NCBI GenBank assembly: GCA_015484985.1 | Contig: WFUL01000052.1 | Coordinates: 1 to 11,736 of the forward strand | Direction of reading: 5' to 3' | Length of the DNA: 11,736 nucleotides | Origin: Anaerolineales bacterium | Lineage (GTDB): Bacteria > Chloroflexota > Anaerolineae > Anaerolineales > DRMV01 | Shown here: in pieces, positions 7,190 to 11,736 of the stretch | Layout: every line of letters starts with the position of its first letter | Position numbering within the stretch: position 1 is the stretch's first letter | Translations under genes and position numbers: made by a program | Notes under the pieces: model-generated | Told to the model about the DNA's origin: nothing | Databases searched by the model: none | Seen by the model: the letters and a program-made list of their open reading frames with translations, nothing else

Positions 7190-7217
7190 GGACCGCCTCT
7201 GCAGGCGGGCCTTTTCC
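7190..7217 (+). terminator. orphan intrinsic terminator
   Basis: CCGCCT (7193-7198) and AGGCGG (7203-7208) form a stem around a CTGC loop, extended by two further G-C pairs past one mismatch (7190-7191 with 7210-7211), and are followed by TTTTCCTT. This is a good Rho-independent terminator for the plus strand, yet no gene is seen upstream on that strand. Confidence 0.5.
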
Positions 7218-7234
7218 TTATTGGAACGTACAGT

Positions 7235-7328
7235 ACAGGTCTGTCCAGGCCCTGGACCGCAGGAACGGCTGACGGCCGTCAGCCGACCGCCGACGGCGAA
7301 TTTTGGTCCCGGACCCAGACAGACCTGT
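7235..7328 (-). repeat. nested inverted repeat, possible small structured RNA
   Basis: Arms 7235-7258 and 7305-7328 match at 20 of 24 positions, with the outer 11 perfect (ACAGGTCTGTC). Inside lie a perfect 20-bp palindrome (7266-7285, GGCC centre) and a smaller one, CGCCGACGGCG (7288-7298), giving a three-way-junction shape. As minus-strand RNA, three of the four arm mismatches become G-U pairs; as plus-strand RNA they are A-C clashes. Each arm also holds its own palindrome (CCAGGCCCTGG, GGTCCCGGACC). It could equally be a small mobile repeat; only the structure itself is seen. Confidence 0.5.
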
Positions 7329-7415
7329 GCGAAATGCTGGATGCCTTTCCAAAGCGGCACCACCTTTTCTCCCACTTCGGTAACTTTTGAGTGCACCCAC
7401 GGGAACTGGCATAAA

Positions 7416-7443
7416 TTCACGGGAAAAGGCGCTATGGTATACT
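7416..7443 (+). promoter_or_regulatory. tpx promoter
   Basis: The extended -10 TGGTATACT (TATACT at 7438-7443) lies 16 bases downstream of the -35-like TTCACG (7416-7421). Transcription would start near 7450, about 30 bases before the tpx ATG. It is the clearest sigma-70-type promoter in the window. Confidence 0.65.
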
Positions 7444-7479
7444 CTGTAGCGGCACGATTCCGTTCAAGGAGGACTTCCG

Positions 7480-8010
7480 ATGCCCCTGGAACGCAAAGGC
7501 CTTATCCGCTTCGGCGATCGTGAGGTCACCGTGGTGGGTCCGGACCTGAAACCAGGAGACCAGGCGCCGGACTTCACCGCGACCACGCAAGACTGGCAAC
7601 ACATCCACGTACTGGAAGCCACCCGGGGCAAGGTCCGCATCATCGCGGCGGTACCTTCCCTGGATACGCCGGTATGCGACCGGGAGACCCGCCGCTTCAA
7701 TCAAGAAGCCGCTGCGCTGGGCGAGGACATTGCCATCGTGGTCATCAGCGCGGACCTGCCCTTCGCCCAGAAGCGCTGGTGTGGCGCGGCGGGGGTGGAC
7801 AAGGTCCTGGTCGTTTCGGACCACATGGACATGGACTTTGGAGAAAAGTACGGTTGCCTGATGAAGGAAGTGCGTCTGCTACGACGGGCCGTGTTCGTGG
7901 TGGACCGCAACGGGACCATTGTGTACGCAGATTACATGCCCCGGCTGGGCGATGAGCCCAAATACGAAGAAGTGCTGGAGGCCGCCAGAAAGGCCCTGGC
8001 TCAGGCATGA
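7480..8010 (+). CDS. tpx: thiol peroxidase (Tpx, atypical 2-Cys peroxiredoxin)
   Basis: A 176-residue cytoplasmic peroxidase that reduces hydrogen peroxide and organic peroxides using thioredoxin-like reductants. The peroxidatic Cys66 sits in PSLDTPVCDRETRRFN with the catalytic Thr63. The resolving Cys101 follows the Tpx signature SADLPFAQ (residues 90-97) in RWCGAAG, and the active-site Arg is probably Arg136. Both cysteines of the Tpx disulfide are present, with an extra Cys126. The length is close to the family norm of about 165-170. The ribosome site AAGGAGG (7466-7472) is seven bases before the ATG. It has its own promoter and is followed by a strong hairpin, so it is probably a single-gene transcript protecting against oxidative stress. 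Confidence 0.95.
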   Translation: MPLERKGLIRFGDREVTVVGPDLKPGDQAPDFTATTQDWQHIHVLEATRGKVRIIAAVPSLDTPVCDRETRRFNQEAAALGEDIAIVVISADLPFAQKRWCGAAGVDKVLVVSDHMDMDFGEKYGCLMKEVRLLRRAVFVVDRNGTIVYADYMPRLGDEPKYEEVLEAARKALAQA

Positions 8011-8017
8011 GGTTTCG

Positions 8018-8053
8018 GTACCTGGGACGGCCCATGGGGGCCGTCCCAGGTAC
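8018..8053 (+). terminator. perfect 16-bp hairpin after tpx
   Basis: The arms 8018-8033 and 8038-8053 (GTACCTGGGACGGCCC and its complement) pair perfectly around an ATGG loop, starting eight bases after the tpx stop. It is very stable, but the following sequence (GCCCATTTCC) has little T-run, so termination is probable rather than certain. It also lies 34 bases before the mog start. Confidence 0.6.
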
Positions 8054-8087
8054 GCCCATTTCCTAAAGCATTCTCGAGGGTTGAGGT

Positions 8088-8657
8088 ATGGCCTATCGGG
8101 CTGCGATTCTGACCGTTTCCGACCGAGCCGCCCGGGGGCAGCGGGAAGACCGGGCGGGTCCGGCTGTGCAACAACGATTGGAAGAAAACGGCTGGGAAGT
8201 GGTCCGCCTCAAGGTGGTTCCGGACGAATTCGACGAAATCTTCACCACCCTGCTCACATGGGCGGACCTGGAACTGGCCCATGTGGTCTTTACCGTCGGA
8301 GGAACGGGCTTCGGTCCCCGGGACATCACCCCCGAAGTCACCCGAAAGGTCATTCAACGGGAAGCGCCGGGGCTGGCCGAAGCCATGCGCCAGGCTAGCA
8401 TGTCAAAGACCCCTTATGCCATGCTCTCCCGAAGCGTTGCCGGCATTCGGGGACGGGTGCTCATCCTCAACCTCCCCGGCAGTCCCAAGGCCGCGGTAGA
8501 AAACCTGGAGGTCGTGCTGCCGGTGCTTCCCCATGCGATACAGCTCCTGTGGAACGAACCCGAAGCCCACCACCTTCACCAACGCATGCAACAGACATCC
8601 CACCACGACCTCTCGTCTTCGGAGGAACCGACTTCCACCTCCCCAACCGAGGCATAG
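8088..8657 (+). CDS. mog: MogA/MoaB-family molybdopterin adenylyltransferase
   Basis: A 189-residue protein of the MoCF-binding family that activates molybdopterin by adenylylation before molybdenum insertion. Family motifs are clear: ILTVSDRAARG (7-17), the nucleotide and pterin loop GGTGFGPRDITPE (71-83), SRSVAG (114-119) and LNLPGSPKA (127-135). The core ends near residue 157. The remaining tail of about 32 residues is unusual: it is His-rich (HHLHQ, SHH) and then Ser/Thr/Pro/Glu-rich, and is probably disordered. GAGGG (8076-8080) lies seven bases upstream of the ATG. Whether it is the adenylyltransferase MogA or the closely related MoaB cannot be told from sequence alone, so the symbol is approximate. 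It starts 77 bases after tpx and is separated from ricT by only six bases. Confidence 0.9.
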   Translation: MAYRAAILTVSDRAARGQREDRAGPAVQQRLEENGWEVVRLKVVPDEFDEIFTTLLTWADLELAHVVFTVGGTGFGPRDITPEVTRKVIQREAPGLAEAMRQASMSKTPYAMLSRSVAGIRGRVLILNLPGSPKAAVENLEVVLPVLPHAIQLLWNEPEAHHLHQRMQQTSHHDLSSSEEPTSTSPTEA

Positions 8658-8663
8658 ACGGCC

Positions 8664-9533
8664 ATGGCTCCTTACGTAGGCGTACGCTTCCGTTGCGCCG
8701 GTCCTCTTTTCCCCTATGCCGTCCCAGAGGGCATGGACATCTCCCTGGGCGAATTTGTAGTGGTCGAAACCCCTCGGGGACAACAGGTGGGATGGGTGGT
8801 CAAAAGATGGCAGGAGCCCCCGGACAACTGGAAGGAAGGCACCGAAGTTTTGCGAGTGGCGACCCCGCGCGACCTTCTCCTCTGGCAGCTGGCTCAACAA
8901 AAGGGTCTGGAGGCTCTGGTCAACGCCCGGGCCCATGCCCAGCGTTTTGGATTGCAGGGACTTTCGTTTATGTACGTCGAAGTATCCCTCGATCACCAGG
9001 TCTACACCTTTGAGTACCACGCCGAGGAATCCCCCGAGAGCAAAGCCTGGAGAAAACTCCAGGAGGCTTTGCAGCGCACCTACCCCAAGCGCCTCTTGCA
9101 ATTCCACAGGCTGGGTGCCCGAGATGCGGCCAAATGGGAAGGCGGACCTGGCGCGTGTGGCTCTCCGCGATGCTGTTCCCTGTTCCTGACCGATTTCCAA
9201 TCCATCCAAATTCGCATGGCCAAGGACCAGCACCTCTCCCTGGCCAGTGCGGACATCACGGGCATGTGTGGTCGGCTGCGCTGCTGTCTGGCCTTTGAGC
9301 ATGCGGTCTACCGGGAACTGCTGGACGCTCTCCCCAAGCTCAAGAGTCGGGTTCACACGCCCAAGGGTGAAGGTAAGGTGGTTGACCTTTTCCCCTTGCA
9401 AGGGAAGGTCGTCGTGGAACTGCCCGACCGCACTCGCATCACCTACTCTAAGGAAGAGATCGAATTCACGCCCCGCTGCCAACTCTGTCCCAAACCCACC
9501 AACGGCCATGCCAAGTCCAATGGAGACGCCTGA
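8664..9533 (+). CDS. ricT: RicT (YaaT), PSP1-domain iron-sulfur regulator
   Basis: A 289-residue PSP1-domain protein matching RicT/YaaT of the Bacillus Ric complex, which affects RNase Y-dependent mRNA processing and development. The signature GGPGACGSPRCC (160-171), the segment IRMAKDQHLSL (183-193) and GMCGRLRCCLAFEH (200-213) follow the family closely. Six cysteines (165, 170, 171, 202, 207, 208), with CQLC (272-275), fit the iron-sulfur binding reported for this complex. The length is near the Bacillus protein's. It starts six bases after mog and lacks a strong ribosome site, so it is probably translated by coupling. The partners RicA and RicF are not in the window, so the role in this organism (perhaps general mRNA turnover) is inferred. 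A tail rich in Asn, Lys and Gly (279-289) is unremarkable. Confidence 0.93.
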   Translation: MAPYVGVRFRCAGPLFPYAVPEGMDISLGEFVVVETPRGQQVGWVVKRWQEPPDNWKEGTEVLRVATPRDLLLWQLAQQKGLEALVNARAHAQRFGLQGLSFMYVEVSLDHQVYTFEYHAEESPESKAWRKLQEALQRTYPKRLLQFHRLGARDAAKWEGGPGACGSPRCCSLFLTDFQSIQIRMAKDQHLSLASADITGMCGRLRCCLAFEHAVYRELLDALPKLKSRVHTPKGEGKVVDLFPLQGKVVVELPDRTRITYSKEEIEFTPRCQLCPKPTNGHAKSNGDA

Positions 9534-9578
9534 GCGACCGTACAGGACGAAAACCATGGAAAAGGAGGCGAGGTAAGG

Positions 9579-10361
9579 ATGCGAACCCCCGTCGTGGCAG
9601 GCAACTGGAAGATGCACGGGACCGTCGAAGAGGCTCGACACCGGGTGTGGGACATGCTCCATCCCCTACAGGAGGTCCAGGGTGTCGAGCGGGTCATCTG
9701 TCCTCCGTTCACCGCGCTGCTGGCCGTGGCCAACATGCTCATGGGCACGGACATTGGCCTGGGGGCACAGAACATGCATTGGGAGGCCGAAGGGGCCTTC
9801 ACAGGGGAAGTTTCCCCTCGCATGGTGGCCGAATTCGCCCAGTACGTCATTGTGGGCCATTCGGAACGCCGCAAATTCTTTGGCGAAACGGACGAAACGG
9901 TGCGCAAAAAGGTACGGGCCGCTCTGGACCATAACCTGACGCCTATCATTTGCGTGGGCGAGACCATTGGCGAACGGGAAACGGGTTTGACGGACCGGGT
10001 GGTGCGCCACCAGGTGCTGACGGCCCTGGCCGATGGCACTCCAGAGGAGGTCCTCCGGGTTATCATCGCCTATGAGCCGGTATGGGCCATCGGCACCGGC
10101 CTGACCCCCACGCCCGAGGAGGCCAACCGGGTACATCGGGAGGTCATCCGAGGCGCTCTGGCCGCCCGCTTCGGGGAAACAGTGGCCCAACGGGTGCGCA
10201 TCCTGTACGGAGGCTCGGTCAAGCCTCACAACGCACCGGGCTTCTTTGCGCAGCCGGACATCGACGGCGCGCTGGTGGGCGGAGCCAGTCTGGACCCCCA
10301 GGCCTTCGTGGCCATCGTCCGGGCCGCGGCCGAAGCAAAAGGACTATCCGGGGACAACTGA
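9579..10361 (+). CDS. tpiA: triosephosphate isomerase
   Basis: A 260-residue cytoplasmic TIM-barrel enzyme interconverting dihydroxyacetone phosphate and glyceraldehyde 3-phosphate in glycolysis and gluconeogenesis. Catalytic residues are present: Asn9 and Lys11 in GNWKM, His94 in IVGHSERR, and Glu166 in AYEPVWAIGTG, which also forms the mobile lid. The phosphate-binding loops GGSV (211-214) and GALVGGASL (230-238) are intact. The length is slightly above the usual 250. AAGGAGG (9562-9568) precedes the ATG by ten bases, and the gene lies 45 bases after ricT. It is not beside other glycolytic genes here. Confidence 0.97.
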   Translation: MRTPVVAGNWKMHGTVEEARHRVWDMLHPLQEVQGVERVICPPFTALLAVANMLMGTDIGLGAQNMHWEAEGAFTGEVSPRMVAEFAQYVIVGHSERRKFFGETDETVRKKVRAALDHNLTPIICVGETIGERETGLTDRVVRHQVLTALADGTPEEVLRVIIAYEPVWAIGTGLTPTPEEANRVHREVIRGALAARFGETVAQRVRILYGGSVKPHNAPGFFAQPDIDGALVGGASLDPQAFVAIVRAAAEAKGLSGDN

Positions 10362-10394
10362 GCCGGGATCCTTTCCGGTGAAGGGACGAGGTGT

Positions 10395-11162
10395 ATGGCC
10401 ATGACCCGATGGATTGTACTGGGGTCCGCTTATTCCGTGGCCGCATCCCACGCGGCGAACACCCACTTCCTGCTGATCACTCCGCGCCGCATGGTCCTTG
10501 TCGACTGTCCGGGACCTATGTTCCCCCGCCTCCAAGGAATGGGGGTGGACCCCCGGAACGTGACGGACCTCGTCCTCACCCACTTCCACCCCGACCACGT
10601 CAGCGGCCTGGTGTTGTTCTTGCAAAACCTCTGGCTGGCGGGGCGGGAAGAAACCCTCCACATCTACGGTCTGACCGATACGTTGGAGCGAGCGCAACGT
10701 CTGTTATCCCTCTTTCAGTGGGAACGGTGGACGAGGGCCTACGAGGTGGCCTTTCATCCAGTGGACGGACGTCATCTGGAACCCCTCTGGCAAGATCCAG
10801 ATGTTCACCTGTACGGGGTTGCGGTCTGCCACAGCGTGCCCACTCTGGGCTTGCGTTTCGTATTCCCAGAAAGTGGCCGCGTTCTGGCTTACTCCGCGGA
10901 CACGGCGCCCTGCGAACCGGTGGAAGAACTGGCGCGAGGCGCGGACTGGCTGTTCCACGAAGCCACCGGCGCCTTTGCCAACCACACCTCGGCCGCCCAG
11001 GCTGGAGAACTGGCCCGCAAGGCCGGCGTGCGGCATCTCTTCCTGGTGCACACCCCCCCGGACCCCGAAATACGCCAACGCCTGGAAGCCGAAGCCCGAC
11101 AGACCTTCCAGGGACCCGTCACCGCGGCCTGGGATGGTTTGACGTTGGTGTGGGAACCATGA
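10395..11162 (+). CDS. MBL-fold metallohydrolase, RNase Z-like
   Basis: A 255-residue metallo-beta-lactamase-fold hydrolase, probably with two zinc ions. The metal motif is THFHPDH (62-68), with further ligands likely at His146, Asp169 (in YSADTAP) and His219. The stretch FHEATGAFANHTSAAQAGEL (187-206) resembles the HEAT and H-(S/T)-S motifs of ribonuclease Z, which trims tRNA 3' ends. It lacks room for the usual flexible exosite arm, so it may act on another substrate, and a general MBL hydrolase is the safer call. The start could be ATG 10395 (AAGGG nine bases upstream) or ATG 10401 (GAGG nine bases upstream). It follows tpiA by 33 bases and overlaps the next gene by four (ATGA). Confidence 0.88.
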   Translation: MAMTRWIVLGSAYSVAASHAANTHFLLITPRRMVLVDCPGPMFPRLQGMGVDPRNVTDLVLTHFHPDHVSGLVLFLQNLWLAGREETLHIYGLTDTLERAQRLLSLFQWERWTRAYEVAFHPVDGRHLEPLWQDPDVHLYGVAVCHSVPTLGLRFVFPESGRVLAYSADTAPCEPVEELARGADWLFHEATGAFANHTSAAQAGELARKAGVRHLFLVHTPPDPEIRQRLEAEARQTFQGPVTAAWDGLTLVWEP

Positions 11163-11736
11163 ATCGAGACCTGGCCCGACGTCTCTGGCTACTGGGCGCG
11201 CTTCTGGCCTTGGTGTGGTTGGGAGGATGGCTCTGGACCTTCCACCAGAGCGCGTCTCCCTCTCCTTCCCCCACCCCAACTCCACCTTCACCCTGGGTTT
11301 ATCTCTACCTCGATGGGCAGGCCCTGGGGCCCATCCGCACGGGAGCCCGCACGCCGGGTCAGATGCTGGACCGAATCGGACTTCGTTTTCCAAACCCGCC
11401 CCAAGTGTGGCTCAACGACCAGCCCTGGAACCTGGAACGCCCCTTCCCACCAGTAAGCGCCCTGGTCTTGCGGCTGGAAACGGGGACACCCACGCCAACC
11501 CCGGGCCCTCTGCCGGTGGGATGGGCTCCACCCCAAGCCTGGCCGCCCTCCCCGGCGCCCACGGCGCTGCCGACCCTGGCACCGGGCATGTGGCAGGGTC
11601 CTGAAGGTTCCCGGGTCCTTTACGCCGCGGCCGAGTTCGTGGGCGAGGCCCTGGCCCAACATGCCCTGGCGCCCCAGGGTCTGGACGTGCTCAATGTGGA
11701 CGAAGACGCGCCCTGGCCTTCTGAGGAGCCGGTGCA
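11159..11736 (+). CDS. membrane-anchored envelope protein with DUF348-like domain, 5' part
   Basis: The reading frame opens at ATG 11159, overlapping the MBL gene stop, and stays open to the right edge (192 codons). The N-terminus MNRDLARRLWLLGALLALVW gives one transmembrane helix (about residues 8-27), followed by a Ser-Pro-Thr-Pro linker (31-45). Residues 46-107 (from WVYLYLDGQALG through TGARTPGQMLDRIG to VLRLE) resemble the ubiquitin-like DUF348 module that precedes G5 or peptidoglycan-acting domains in cell-wall proteins. A second Pro-rich linker (108-142) and the start of another domain (VLYAAAEFVGEALAQ) follow. A cell-envelope role is inferred; the catalytic part, if any, is beyond the window. 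No strong ribosome site is seen, so translation is probably coupled to the upstream gene. Confidence 0.75.
   Translation, partial: MNRDLARRLWLLGALLALVWLGGWLWTFHQSASPSPSPTPTPPSPWVYLYLDGQALGPIRTGARTPGQMLDRIGLRFPNPPQVWLNDQPWNLERPFPPVSALVLRLETGTPTPTPGPLPVGWAPPQAWPPSPAPTALPTLAPGMWQGPEGSRVLYAAAEFVGEALAQHALAPQGLDVLNVDEDAPWPSEEPV

Larger units (their letters stand above)
6904..7479. other. 576-base divergent spacer with promoters, terminator and nested palindromes
   Basis: No protein gene is supported; reading frames here lack family similarity and ribosome sites. Contents seen are a weak minus-strand promoter candidate for the response regulator (-10-like TACAAT at 6950-6945, then the palindrome CTTATATAAG at 6921-6930), a direct repeat CCGGTCAGA (6995 and 7067), a plus-strand intrinsic terminator (7190-7217), a nested inverted-repeat element (7235-7328) and the tpx promoter (7416-7443). 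The near-repeat TCAGCC(G)GACC at 7161 and 7279 hints at short duplicated units. Confidence 0.5.

Noticed and set aside
7354..7364. Minus-strand GGTGGTGCCGC resembling the conserved T-box leader motif
   Set aside because: The downstream terminator and the other T-box elements are missing, and the next minus-strand gene is a response regulator about 450 bases away, not an aminoacyl-tRNA synthetase or amino-acid gene.
6989..7390. Plus-strand frame of 133 codons in the divergent spacer
   Set aside because: It runs through an intrinsic terminator and the nested palindromes, has no recognisable domain and has composition unlike the real genes.
8403..9662. Long open frame (419 codons) on the minus strand opposite mog and ricT
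   Set aside because: It lies antisense to two genes with clear family motifs, and its protein shows no recognisable domain; long antisense frames are common in GC-rich DNA.
1..11736. CRISPR array, tRNA, rRNA, transposase or phage genes
   Set aside because: I looked for regularly spaced repeats, tRNA-like cloverleafs and mobile-element proteins and saw none.

Overview
The window is about 11.7 kb of GC-rich bacterial DNA with densely packed genes. No ribosomal or transfer RNA, transposase or CRISPR array was seen. Secreted proteins with Pro-Thr/Ser-rich linkers next to a membrane anchor, several multiheme cytochromes and a RicT-type PSP1 protein suggest an environmental, probably thermophilic bacterium, possibly of the Chloroflexota (Anaerolineae or a neighbouring class). 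That placement is inference from protein style, not from a marker gene.

Left part, minus strand (1-5947): a block for moving electrons out of the cell. Read in transcription order it encodes a membrane-anchored decaheme cytochrome c (5947-4505), a four-helix b-type cytochrome (4508-3597), a membrane-anchored TPR protein (3555-2578) and a membrane-anchored six-bladed NHL propeller (2581-1322). After a hairpin and a likely regulated promoter comes a secreted hexaheme cytochrome (1124-192). The order and surroundings of its six CxxCH motifs and six candidate distal histidines match, as far as memory allows, those of OmcS, the filament-forming cytochrome of Geobacter. A second secreted protein starts at base 86 and runs off the left edge; the start of its predicted mature part is the same as that of the hexaheme protein. 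The simplest model is that quinol or a dehydrogenase feeds the b-type cytochrome, which passes electrons to the decaheme protein and then to extracellular OmcS-like polymers, with the TPR and NHL proteins helping assembly.

Middle (5948-7479): a 302-base spacer that probably holds the operon promoter, a NarL/FixJ response regulator (6903-6250, minus) without a kinase in view, and a 576-base divergent spacer. That spacer contains an orphan intrinsic terminator on the plus strand and a compact nested inverted repeat that folds much better as minus-strand RNA than as plus-strand RNA, so it may be a small structured RNA or a small repeat element.

Right part, plus strand (7480-11736): mostly housekeeping genes. 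These are thiol peroxidase (tpx) behind a clear promoter and followed by a perfect 16-bp hairpin, a MogA/MoaB molybdopterin protein, RicT, triosephosphate isomerase, an RNase Z-like metallo-beta-lactamase-fold protein, and the start of a membrane-anchored cell-envelope protein with a DUF348-like domain, cut by the right edge. From mog onward the genes are closely spaced and may form one operon.
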